Shown piece by piece: positions 47,501-61,240 of a stretch of 64,000 bases of DNA (positions are counted from its first letter, which is position 1; each line of letters starts with the position of its first letter). This stretch comes from Hofstenia miamia (lineage: Eukaryota; Xenacoelomorpha; Acoela). The notes beneath the pieces were generated by a model. The model was not told where the DNA came from, made no database searches, and worked only from the letters and a program-made list of their open reading frames with translations. The position numbers and the translations under genes are program-made. Location: positions 818,658-882,657 of the forward strand of contig SCFE01000076.1 of assembly GCA_004352715.1 (NCBI GenBank), given 5' to 3'.

Positions 47501-50500
47501 NNNNNNNNNNNNNNNNNNNNNNNNNNNNNNNNNNNNNNNNNNNNNNNNNNNNNNNNNNNNNNNNNNNNNNNNNNNNNNNNNNNNNNNNNNNNNNNNNNNN
47601 NNNNNNNNNNNNNNATATATATGTAGGTATCTGAAAAAACAGATAAACGGTTTGTCCTTAAAAAAGATAACCTGATGTTGAAGAATATTGACTGAATTAA
47701 CCTTTTGAAAAATGCTTTGGTTTTGTCCAATTTACATATTTTACATGCTATTCTAAATAAATGTCATTGTGCAAGCTACTTATAACAAGTCGAAAATTCA
47801 ATTTAATCCAAAAATCCAAACAAGAACATGATTTCTTCTGCTTACAAGTTAAGCTTTGTGAAAATGGATTTCTTGCAGTTCGGAATCTTGCATGAAAATT
47901 TTCATTAAGATATTCTTTTAGTATTTTTTTGAGATTTTCTTATGCTATTCTTCCAGGTATGTTACATTTATTAATACGGTCAAGAAAAGAAAATAAATGT
48001 TAGTAAAATTTCTTGAATAAATTATATTTTGAATCTTGTTAATATAATTCTACAACAGTTACCCGTGAGTAAAATATTCAAAAACGTCAAAAAAATCTTT
48101 TTTACTAAAGCGTTTTGGTACAAATTTGCTATTTAATGTCAGTTTTTTCTGTTAACAGTCATCTCTATATGCAGTTCCTTTTTCAGAAAGACACTGAATT
48201 GTTAATCAGTAATGAATTTTCAGAATTAATTGGACATGTATAGTTTTGCTGAAATAACAGAATTTCAGTTTGCGATCAAATACTTATTCTTGGTTATAAA
48301 TAGAATAATTGAAGCATGCTTACATATTTTAATCCTTGATATATTAATTTCCGGTGACTTACAGCTTTAAAGTATCATTTGTGAATACAAGCATAATAAT
48401 TTTTTATCAAGTGAAATTATTAGTTTTATAATGTACTAAAGGGATGACAAAATTTAAAAAACAGATTGATATTTAATGAAATCACATCGAAATAATTTGT
48501 TTCATAAAAAGGGTGTTTAAGCCTCTAGTCCCTTTTATTTTTACTTATTAGTGGATTAGTTTCCTTGATTAAGTTTTGATATGCAGAATGTGTTTACATG
48601 CTTATTCATATTGCTTACTTATAAGTGTTTGAACTTTTTTTACGTCAAATGTTATGATCACTCGTTCTACCAAAGAGGAATTAAGTTGAAAAAATACTGA
48701 TCTAGTTAGAGCTAGCTTTAAATAGAGTAAATATCTTAACACTAACTTTGAGAAGAAAAATGCAAATATATTTCATTTAATTTCATAATTAGCAAAAATT
48801 TGCTAAAGCGATGCAACCATTACTAAGAATTCTTATATCCTTCACTGAATTTGAAGTAATCCCTATATTTGGAGTTTACTTTTGTTAAGTTCTGAGTATG
48901 AATATAATTTCACTTAAAAATGGACTATTATGCAAGTGCGCAAGCCAACCCAAATTGAGTGAATGTTATATACCTGTTGTTGACATTTTGAAATTTTACA
49001 TTGGCATCATTTTGTTTTTCCAAAACTCTATTTAAATTTTGCAACTTCAGTGTGTACATTTTATAATTTTCTAACATATGCAAAAATACCAATAAAATTT
49101 AAATGTGCCAATTCTAAGATTTCTTATGCTTGGCCGTGGTTATGCTAGAGTTTTCAGGACATTCCAATCTCTGACCACACAAGCTTAATAGCGAGAAAAC
49201 AATTTCTAAGAAGATCAAAGTGAATAAATTTATAAGCTTGATGGCAAAATCAAAATTACATGATTGCAATACTTAAATGAAGATTGTTAAGCAAGTTTTC
49301 GTAACTACCCTACTTTGCTTGAACCAGCATATTGGATGGCTCACTTCTGGAAGAGCCCCTCTTTTTAATTTATAGCACGACACCATTGCAGTAATCAGAT
49401 CCTACATGACCTGCGGGTCGTATCGGATTGATACGTTTTCGACCCTGACCAAAAGCAATTCACTAGACTGCAGTAAGATTTTAAAATGCACTAACAATGT
49501 CTTCTTTGTTTTTCCCTACAACACGTTTTGTTAGGTGCAAGCATTAAACAAATGAAGCAATTTATATCGTCAGTATTTGTATACAATCTACTGAGGAACA
49601 CTGTGGAACACCTATAAAAAATGTTCGTTTGTTTAAAACGTTTTGTAGAATAAGTATTTCTCCACTCCATTACTAAAGATATATGATAAAATATATGATA
49701 TTATATATTAAGTTAACAATTTTCTTGAAAATCAGAATAAAGATTGTCTATGCAACAATACATTTATGGATTTCCATTATGACAACATTTTTAAACAGCC
49801 TCCAAAATGAGCATAAAATTTTCTCTTCCATACCATTTCGGTAACCATAATATGGTACAGAATGGTATTACACCATCCCATAATCGTCACCTCTAGTATA
49901 AACTATCCTTAGTATTAGCAAATACCAAGTAACTTGTGAACTTCACGGCATTATTTTTAACATGGTTGCTACCAGTCCCACTTACTAGGATTTTAATTAG
50001 TCCCAGTTCCGTCTTATATCAGTAACATCAAATTTTCCGATTCTATTGACTTATTTGGTAGGCGGGTAGGGTACTTCTGATAATTGCACCCTCTCGTAAA
50101 AAGGTTATAGGTATCATTGCCCGAACTCTTGCACGCAAAACTCTCACACGTATGCACCGAATTCAATTTCAATAACTAATGAAATAAAAACTTTACTTTA
50201 GTGCAGTGTGGATAAGTTAACAATACGAAGCCCGTTGGTGGGTTGTGGGTACGGCTGCAATCCACGCGTTATAGGTGCTCACAGTTATTATCGGGCACGA
50301 CCACGTACGATTAAACTTATTTCCTTTCCCCATGTTATGTGTATTTTAAGCCTTATTTTTTATTAAAACATGAATCATGAATAATAAAAAAATCAAAATA
50401 TAATGAATTTTAATTGTCAATTGTGTTCGAAATTCAATTTTTACGGACGGATGTTGCATTAATTAGCTCTACTGCACCCCACACATCAGTAATGCCTATA

Positions 50501-53500
50501 GTTGAGCAAAATTATCATAACTAAGTTCAAGCCCAGCCATAAACTGGACAAATATTTGGTTTTCAAAATATTTTTAGTTCCTTGTCGGTTTCTAATAAGG
50601 CCTCAACTTCATTGTTGTCTGTTAACTACTAATCTCTCTTTGCAGACTCAGAAAAGCTTTGAACCTTAATTTTAAAATACGGTCATAAATTGTATTTATG
50701 ATGTATTGACAAGAGTTTTTATCCTGCATAGTTTATGCTATTTAAGAGTTTCAACTTTGCTTGTTGATCTTAAAATACTTTTTCTCTATTACTTCTGATG
50801 AGTTAGATGCATAAAAATTGGCTTATGTTGCGATGTAATACCTTTTCATTTATGAACTTAAACTAATTCTGTGAAAACTTCTTACGCACTACTATTTGAT
50901 GATGTGCTGTTCTCAGTTTGTTCTTATTTTCTTAGATTCTTGCGATATTCATTTCCCTCAGATTTTGTATGCGCGTGCATCTTCAATCAATTGGTACAGT
51001 CTACATGTTGAAGGTCTTAAAGACATAGATATTATTCATGTACTTCCCAGGAATATTTGAATCACTGCTTATTAGTTCCCTCCTCTGTTAAAGAAGAAAA
51101 TGGGCAGTTCGAACTATGGGTTTGTTTGCAAGTCCATTGCTTTACAACTTCTTGTGCTAGTCTTAAATATTATTGTTTTCTTTTCATAAAGAGAAAAAAA
51201 GTTAATCATTAGAAGTTTTTAATTATTTTTTTCATAATGAATTCAAAATGTGGGAATGCAAGAAGGAAGTAATGGACTTACTGTTGATGAGTCAAATACA
51301 AAACATATATTATATAAAATATATGAAATATGATACTACTTTGTCTAAATCAAGTATCAGAAGCATATTCTGTAGATGTCTCACAATAAAATACGTTTCA
51401 TTTAGTTGAGGTTTAAGTCGAGCAAGGGCACATTTCATAATTATGTTTTCAGAGGATAATTATATAGTAATATGTATTTGTAATTTTCTCAAATAAATTT
51501 ACTATAATATACGTTCAATTTGACTATTTTCCTGCTATAGATAAAAGGAATTTCTCAGAAAAAATTAAATAAGTATCTATGTCTAGTATTCGTGCTATCT
51601 TAGTTCTTAATGCGTACATATATTACATACTTACTGAACTCGTTTTTTACAGATATCCGATGTATAAAACTATGTGACAATAGTTATATAACATATTTTC
51701 AAACTATATTATTGAGCAATATTTATTTTATTATGTATATGTAAGTGCTCTTGGTTCTATTCCTCTCATACAATGCATCTCCTAAACTGCCTCGCAACTG
51801 AAGAACGGAAATCAAATTTTTCGGATCAAAGGATATCTTAGCTAAGAATTCATCAAACGAATCTATCGAGCTTGACACTGCTATCTACATAAATTCCCTC
51901 ATCGTTGATTCTCGGGTAGGAATGGGAAATTGTTACAAGTTGTTAAGGAATTTAAAGTCCGACCAATTTATTCCACACACAATTAAGCTGAACAGAAACA
52001 GTTTTCTGGTTGTCATGAGATAGCCGAAGCGTTTAACCTGTTCTTCTGCAGCTCTCTCAAGAGCTTCTCTAGGTTCAGGGCGGGACCATGTACCTGGTGC
52101 GTTCCTCCGCAGTGCATCCAAAGTCGTTGGCTTTCACGTTTTTAAACTATTCAAATCAATCTGTGACACAAATACTTTCCCTGAGGACTGGAAATTTTCT
52201 TGGGTTATCCCTCTTCTCAAGAAAGGAGACAGAAACTGTATTGCCTCTTACCGTCCTGTTAGTCTTTTATCCAAATTGTCACTGGTATTTGAACGTATCC
52301 TATTTGAAAGCTTGCAACCGTTTATTTGTTCAAAAATCTCTGCAAATCAGTTTGGGTTTCTGAAGAAACGTTCCACTGTCATGCAATTGATCTTATTTTT
52401 GGAAGACGTTTTCGCCAGAAACGATAAAGGAAAAGAAATTTTTTGAGCTTCTCTAGACTTTGCGAAAGCTTTTGACAAAGTGTCACATTCAATTCTATTG
52501 AAAAAATTACAGAATTTTGGCGTAGGAGGTTCTCTACTTACTCTCTTGAAATCCTACCTTACAAATCGGTTCCAGGTCGTAAAAATTGACGGATATGTCT
52601 ATACTTACCAACGTGTCACAAGTGGAGTACCGCAAGGATCGATACTCGGCCCGTTGTTATTCTTAGTGTTTATAAATGATTTACCCGAGGTATGTCTGAA
52701 CCGGACGAATTTACTTTTTTTCCGATGATTCAAAATTAAGTCGTTCTCTCTGGCATTGCTAACAGGTGATCTGAAAAACTGTAACGACTGGGCTAAGCAT
52801 AACAAAATGTCATTTAATTTTAATAAGACTCAATTTTTATATTTTGGGAAATCCAATTCATATGACCTCGTGTTAAACGAAACTGAAATCAGAAATACGT
52901 CTGTTGTACTAGATCTGATGATTCGAGTATTTTCTGATCTAAAATGGAGAAGTTCATTTGTATAAACGATTGTCCTTGTGTTATGGCATATTCTTCAGTT
53001 TGAAACGATCTGTACCTTCAGGACTTCCATCTGCGACCAAACTAAAACTCTATAAATCATACATTCTTTCTGTGCTTTTTTATGGCTCTGAAGTTTGGTT
53101 CCCTGACGTCACATACTTGAATAAGTTGGAAACGCTGCAACGTCGAGAATTGAGATGGATAATTGCTGATCGGTTATATGAATGTCGGTTACGTCGTTTA
53201 CAGATATTACCCATTGCACTTGAACTTGTATTTAGAGATTTATGCTTGTTTAATAAAGTCTTTCACGGATGTTTAGATTTCCTACAACGCGATATCCTCT
53301 TGGTAGCCGCAACCAACCAATATTTGAAGTGAAGAAAACTGTGAAGAGAGCAACCGAAACCTCTTTTCTGCACCGGGTGGTGAAGTACACAAAAAACTTC
53401 ACAGAAATACTGATTATCCCTCAGTCTTCCCCAAAGAGAGTTTCGAATAAAGCTTAAGAGGATTCTTTGGTGCTATGTTGATACGCATTCGACATTTTTT

Positions 53501-55449
53501 ACTGCCAAATTTGTATTTTGTTTTCCTCAGTGTCTTAACATATGATTACGCCTATCATAGGAATAAAGTCTTATACTACTACTACTACTACTATAATTGT
53601 AGATTACGAATTATATAATTGCACAACAAAATTTAAGGCCCATTCAAGTAACTTAGATTAGCTATAAACTAATATTCGGGTGGAAAATGACTAATTTTAT
53701 TGTATATATTATATATGGTTGATTTTGTAGTGGTTAAATTTACATTTTGTGAATACGTAGACGTAACAGATAGCAACTACAACTACCGTTTGATGTAAAC
53801 TCGTAACCCACTGCTTTTGTAAAAATCGCCCACGTCTAAGCTGCGGTATGCAATTGAGTGACCTGTGACCTAGTTGAAATCAAACAGTAATTCTTCAATC
53901 GTCAAAGGGAAACTAAAATGAATTTGAAAACAAATATTCTTGAGTTGAAAACACAAACTAAAAACATACTTCGTAATACTTCCAATTCCACACTATTCAC
54001 TAATTGTTTTGGAAGACTGGAATATGACCTATTTGCAAAATAAGAGTCATGCGCATCATGGACCACTTTCGATTGTGGAATATGTGCACTTAAGCAATTT
54101 AAAATTTTATTATTGAGCTTTTACCACTATCAAATTTATAAAAGTAAAATTAGTGTTTTACGCAGTAATTACTTTAACATCGAAGTCAATATCTCTAAAT
54201 CTGACATTTAGATTCGAAAAAAATAAGTAGGCAAGTGTGTTCTTCGAAGTGTTAAGATAGTCAATCTAGAAGAAATTATGGTTTTTCAAATTGACTCATA
54301 ACAACACTCTGTCACTTTCGATATTTTTCAAGTTAGTTCTAATTTAATGGATTTTCAGTAATTGTGTTTTCAATACATTTCATAAAAATTTTGAAATTAA
54401 AAAAAAATAATCCTTTTAGTATGTTAAAAAAAATAAACCAGTATTTTATGAAAAATGACCACATAAAGGGATGGACCAGACATCGAGATGGGCAGAAAAC
54501 GTAGGCGCAGCTTTCGCACAGATACATACGCCTATCTATGGGACGGACCCAATTCGGAATAAATAGTATTTTATAATTGCATTGATTTCCCTAAATACTT
54601 ATGTGTATTTACCAATTTGGGCAATCAAAATACAGAATACAGTAGCTTACCTTTCCGTTTGAATAAAGCTTGGCAATCGGCTGTAGACGTGGCAGTGTTG
54701 TGCCTAAATAATTTTTCTTGCATGTTTTATCTAAAACTAATCAGTTTAATCGCTGACATTAATCATTTCACATTTAGTAAGAATTTATCCAAAGAATTTG
54801 TTTTAAAATGTTGGCTTTAATGGCAACCATTATGCTAAAAATTCACATAAAATGTAAATAAATACGAGCGTTATGAAAAAAAGGCGTGAATAGTATGACA
54901 TAGATATCATAAATGCTCTAGTGTAATCACTGAGATGGAGGATACAAAACTGTTGTTGATACCCAGATACCATAAACTTAGCATAAAATTTCAATTAGGT
55001 ATTCTTTTAACGATCATGCAGTCGTTAATAAAGTATGATATAATTGAATCAAAACGAGCCAAAGATATTTTACCATAGAACAACAGCACACCAATACACT
55101 TCCTGTATAGATTGATGCTCAATTTGAATGCTAAAATCTTTTTTCAGCATGTTCTTTTACTTTGTTTTTCATTTTGTCAAACTAAGAAAACAGTTGATTG
55201 TGTTTCACTTTGAGGGCATGTCTAACCACTAAAGTATTACCTGTAAATAATTTGAAAATTATCTATCAAACCGATTAACAGCCATTAATCGAAACCAATT
55301 GATCAAGGTCTTACTCCTTGGTCAATATTATGAAATTGCTTCCTAAACTGTTCCAAATGTAATTTTGCACATCCCTGAAATCGTAGTGAAAGCAGTTTAT
55401 TTTAATAAGAAATATCACTTTTTTAATTCCTGAAAATCACATTCAAAAG

Positions 55450-55496
<47 letters not shown>

Positions 55497-58400
55497 GGTA
55501 GAAAAATACATAGGAACTTAAAGGGCGATTGTTTGATTTTAAAAGAAATCACTTACATTTCAAAACTAGTATATTTGTTGAATGAATAATAGCAGATGAA
55601 CAATCAAGAATTTACTTTAGTTAAATTTACATCTAGTTTTGATAGCGGTATTGCAAAACATATTCACATTATTTTATAAAAAAATTGAAAGATAAAGTTT
55701 TTTATATGAAATATCAAATCTTCAGAATTTGTCATAGCGCATTTTTTAGAGCCGCGTAGTTTCATCTGATCTTAAGCATTGTAAAAGGAAGTGACATGCA
55801 GGAGCAAACAAGAACCAAGTGATCCTATTAAGAATTTTATGAACGGAACTTCCTGCTAACTGAAAGTATACTTGATTTTGTACGTGAGCTAAGAGAAAAT
55901 GCTAGTTTTTTAATTAAGCGATCAAAATCTGGCAAAGAAGAGCTACCTAGTGCTCAGCTATTACATACATTGCCTGATTGTAGTAAACCCACATTACATT
56001 TGTACAATGAAAAGCTTCTTGATAAACTGCGCGTCTTACTAACAAATTTGAAAACTGGATATTACTCCAACGCTTTTCTCACTTGATACAAAAGAAAATC
56101 TAGAAAGACCAGATAATAATAATTAAGTTTATAACACAGCAACTTATTATCAAGGACAACCAAACAAACGCAGTGAGAGACGATTTCAATCGAATCGTGA
56201 TTTTATACGGTGCTATAATTGCCATGGTTTTGGGTATATTGCGAAAGATTGCGGGCAAAAATTACAAAAAAAACAATCAAAGGGTAGCCAAGTTTCCTGC
56301 TTGAATCGGCTTTTTGGCTAAGTTCGGATTAGCTCGCAAACATTTTGCTTCTTGCAAAATTGTCGAAAGTGATTTCTACTAAAAAAAGTTAATATATGTT
56401 CTATGTGACAAGCAATTTTCTAATAATATATTATTGGTCAAAGTTTTTGTAGCAAAAAAGTTAATCTTCTTTAAGGGATGCCTTGTTTTTAGGACAATCA
56501 ACTCACGATTGCAACTTTGTCTCATCAGTGAATAGAACACATTTAAACTGATTAAGTTGCCAATTTTAATGTTTATGTGCTCGTTTAAAATGCAATCAAT
56601 TGTGAATATTACTATATAGCTCGAGAAATGCTTAGATGTGGATAGGTTTTCCTGTGTGCTGAAATATATCCATGATAAAGAAGCGTGTTCATAGTGAGAA
56701 AAAATGGTTTGTAGGACAATATTGATTTTACTGAAATTCTCAACCGTTCATTAATCTATATCGTTGGATTTGTAAGCACAACCGCCATGTAAATTGAACA
56801 AATTATAAATGCGTGTAGGCTTAAAAAATCAGGTACTGAAGGATTAGCAAAATTTAGAAGTCCGAAAATTAGCTTGGGCTTGCTAATGCAAAAATGGATT
56901 AATTTTTATATTCAGTTAAAGTGTTCTCTTACATGTACATTATTCTAAATTTAGTGAAACTATTATTTATCTACAAAATACTTTCATAGAAATTTCAAAA
57001 TGCAGTAATTACTAAAAACCATAGCAGTTATTTTCAAAAACTTGCTTTATTCGTAAGTAAAAATATCCTTGATTTTATATGAAGATTCCATTAATTATAG
57101 AAGAAAAATTAACTTGAATTTGATTGGATCCATAGATTGCAAGACCTGTGAACGTGCCACCAAATATCAATGACCAAACCGAATGCCTAACAGTAGGGCT
57201 TATTCTGAAATCATCAAGCTCTATTCTTTTCCCAATTGATGCTACCTCAAATACATGGCCAAGGCCACCAACTTCAATCATGGCAACTACAAGTATAACT
57301 ACCATCCCTCCAATCATTATCAACGTTTGTAGAAGATCCGTGTAAATGACAGCTTTTAGGCCACCTATGCGAATAATAGTAAATTCAGTTTCAAAAACAA
57401 ACAGATTTATATGAAAATGGAGTAAATCACATGTTCAATATTTATTCTTGGAATCCTCAAATTGAATTTTTTTCAGAAAATTATTGAATTTAGAATAAAA
57501 ATAGTTAGTAGACTTTCATTATTTCTGCAATTTTGTGGTATTAAGTAAATAATTGAGCAACAAAGTCAAACTTTGCTTCAGTCCTCAAAATGAATTGTTT
57601 AGTGAAATCAAAATATTTTCAGAAATTTAATGAAAGCCACAAAAATATTTGCTGATAGGATTATCAGTAAGAAATTTACTTAGCAAATTTCTACAACAAT
57701 AATCAAACTACTGAGTATAAAATTATTTCCTAAGGAATTTAACTACAGTCTTATAAAGCCTTTATTAAATAACTGCCACTTCCTATAAACATATGGTGAT
57801 AATGCACGCTTTTGAAAATAAGCAAGCAAAATTTTAATGTGTAGAATTCAAAACCTATAAATCATTTTGTCCAAATTAAGCATAGCATAATAAATGATGT
57901 AATAAATATTTTAGTTCTACTGATAGTATCTTGATATCGATTTCTATGGTAATACCATAGCAATACGCATTTCAAGATTGTCTAGCATTGTGCAATTGAG
58001 CACTTCTTTTAAGTGGACAGGGCAGTTGGAAATGATTTACATTTTTTTACAATTCTGTGCATTTTTCATTTGCAGAAGAAGTGAGAAATGATCAATACTA
58101 ATTTGAATATATTTTCCTTTAATTTTAAAAATACTTTAGTTTAGCAAAAATGAATTCCTGTTTTCAATATATTCATATAATATCAATAGCTAATATTTGA
58201 AAATTTGATTTATAATCATTCGGTAGAGAGCTCATTTACATGTAATCAATTAATAACAAATTGGAATTCAGATGTCTGATATTTGAATTTATTTTTAGTG
58301 AATTTATTACAAATTTATTTCAAAAGATTAAATTAACGCAATTTTATATATATTTTCAGCATAGATTAAAATTAAGAAAAAACATTTGTCACTAAGATTT

Positions 58401-61201
58401 TAAAAAAATTACGAGGGGCATGTTCCGGAAACAAGGACTTGAGTTGACTTGCTTCACTTGTAAAATGTCTCGTATCCTTATCATTTTCTGATCTAATTTA
58501 TTTAATACATTAAAAGTGGTTTGTAAAACATCAAAGCATGTCTAAATTTAGAACTAGTCCTAAATTTTACAAAATTCATCAAATATCTTTCTTATGGCCT
58601 TTACTGAAAAAAGACTGTTACAATCATTTAAGATACACCAGACACCTCTTCCAATAGCACATTCATTATATAGCATCAAATAGGTAATACTTATAACTCC
58701 AAAATTGATGTATTAAAAAAGTCCAATCAATCTTCTTCATGATACATTTTTTCTAATATTTCCATTATTGAAATTTTGCTTTTGAAATTAAGAAAATAAT
58801 CATTGTTAACCTGAGGGTCTGAAGTGCATGTCGACTCATTAATCCTGCTCACGTATATAATGGCTAACTCTAACCCTAAACCTGGAGAGCGAAGCATTTT
58901 ATTTTTAAATCAGATCATTGTATTACTTGGTTGCATTTTACGCAATTATTACATGTATTCATTTGAGTGACCATCGTGTAGTGCTACTCATACATGTAAT
59001 ATTGAAATTTCATTTTCTTTGGGTGGAAGACTAATCCAAAAATATAGAATCGCCCTAAACTTATTCTGTTATTTCACCACATTAACAACAAACTTATTTA
59101 TAACACTTAAGATATGTTTCCTATTGTCATTAAAGCAAAACTTTAAGGTTAGCCCTAATCCTTACAACCTTTTTTTATATACGTTGGCTTCAAAAGGGGT
59201 GGGGGGGTAAAAATACCCTCAGGTATATTTTTGATATATAAATGCTATTGTCATGAAGTTTTGGCACAAAGGTAATGTGATAAAAAGTTTAAAAAAATTC
59301 AAAAATAAAACTTTTAACCATTTTTGCTGATGTCAGCATTTTTTTGCAAAAAAATTGGTCAAAATGCTAAGAGGTGTCTCATGTCAAAATGGTAAATATT
59401 TTTGGTCAACTTTTAATATCTTTCTATTCAAAACACAAAATATAAGGTCTAGTAATAACTTAAGGCATACTAATTTGTAGTTATTAATGCTGTTGTCAGT
59501 ATTTTTTTTGTGTCAAGTCATTTTGATATTTCTATGTTAAAATAAATGTCAATCACCTTTGAAAAAATGGTCATAATTCCCTGACAAAAACGCTTTTAGC
59601 CTAAAATTTAAACAGAATGTGTAAAATTAAAATCACAGTGTTGAAAAGTTTAGCCAACCTTTCTAATTTAGTTTAAAAAATATTATTAACAAGAATTTAC
59701 TCCCCTTGTGAAGAATAGGGTCAAAAGTGGATTTCAATGTAAAACGTTTTTGTATGGTATTAATGGTTACAGTTACATGGATTTCTACTATATTTGTATA
59801 TATATATATACAAGGCTTTCAAAAATTCATAATCTGGTTTTATATGTTTATAACATCAAAAATATATTTCTATTAATACTGAAACTTACACACAATGCTT
59901 TAATTATTCCATCTTGTTATTAGCTTCAGCACCATTTCAGATCGTTACTTTTCACATTCTCATTAAGAATTTCCTGGAAATAATTCATACGATCCATAAA
60001 CTGATGTCAGAAAGCTTATGATATGTAATGGAAGCTCATAGGACTTGTATTTCACCATTTTGTAGAGGATAGTAAATGTAGAGCCAAGCGATATATTAAG
60101 CACATTACAAATTGCGGAATAAAAGTAAAAAAAATTATTTTCTAAAATTGAAAAAATTCTGTATTTACTGCCGAATTTGCTCTCACTGGTCGCACCCTGG
60201 TCTTCAACAGAGCATGTCTCCAAAAACCTCTTGTGCAAAAGCCGAACTTTTCTATTTGCAGGTTTATGTTGAAATCCTTCTTTTGCAAGCTGTTTTTTTA
60301 CTGATGTATCAAACTCCTACTTGGCCATAAGAATAAATATTCTAACACGTTATTGTATTGTATAGATTTGGAATTTTGCTGAGGCTAAGAACAAGATGGA
60401 ATAATGAAATGATGGAGCAAAGCAAAATTGGAATGTATACTTTTCATTTTGTAATAAAAACTTATAAATAGTTGACTTTCAGAAAGCCCTGCATATAAAT
60501 ATATATATATATAGTGACATCAGTAGAGTGCACGGAGGTGCACGAACGTTAGAACAAACACTAACTAATTTTTCGACTTTCACTAATAAATTTCTTCAAC
60601 TAAAAACAGCAAAGTTCTTACGGTTTTTAGTTAAGGCTTTATTAAATTTTGGATATTTAAGAACTGTATTTTCAATAATGGTACTAAAAGCCAATATTCT
60701 TATACAACGTTTATGCTTGGGTTTAGCAAAATTATGAACATTTATTAAACTTACCAATTGCTGTATAGAAAATGCAGACAACGCCAACAGCCAGCAGAGC
60801 ACCTGACATTGAGATTCCAGTTACAGCATTGAGAGCGAGAGCAGGCGCATATAAAACAATTGCAAGGTAGAGTACTGTACTGAAGACGAACATGATTGTG
60901 ACCAGTATTCTCAATACACGCCCAAACCTTTTTTCAATATAATAAAAGGCACTGATCAACTAAATGTTCTTACATCATATCCTTAGGTAAATAAATAGAA
61001 ACAAAGGAATGCTTATTTTTATCTATATGCAGATATGGTTGATTAATGAATAAATATGTATACATCAAGCTTTCAAATATGCATATATGGTTGATTAATG
61101 AATAAATATGTATACATCAAGCTTTCAAAAAATTAAACTTCTAATTAAGGTTGAAGTAATTGATGTTTTTTCAAATATCTTGCGCCTATTGACAGTTTCT
61201 G

Positions 61202-61240
<39 letters not shown>

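Noticed and set aside
46539-47730. Very long open frames across 46539-47730
   Set aside because: They are produced by 1000 Ns translated as unknown residues and have no coding evidence.
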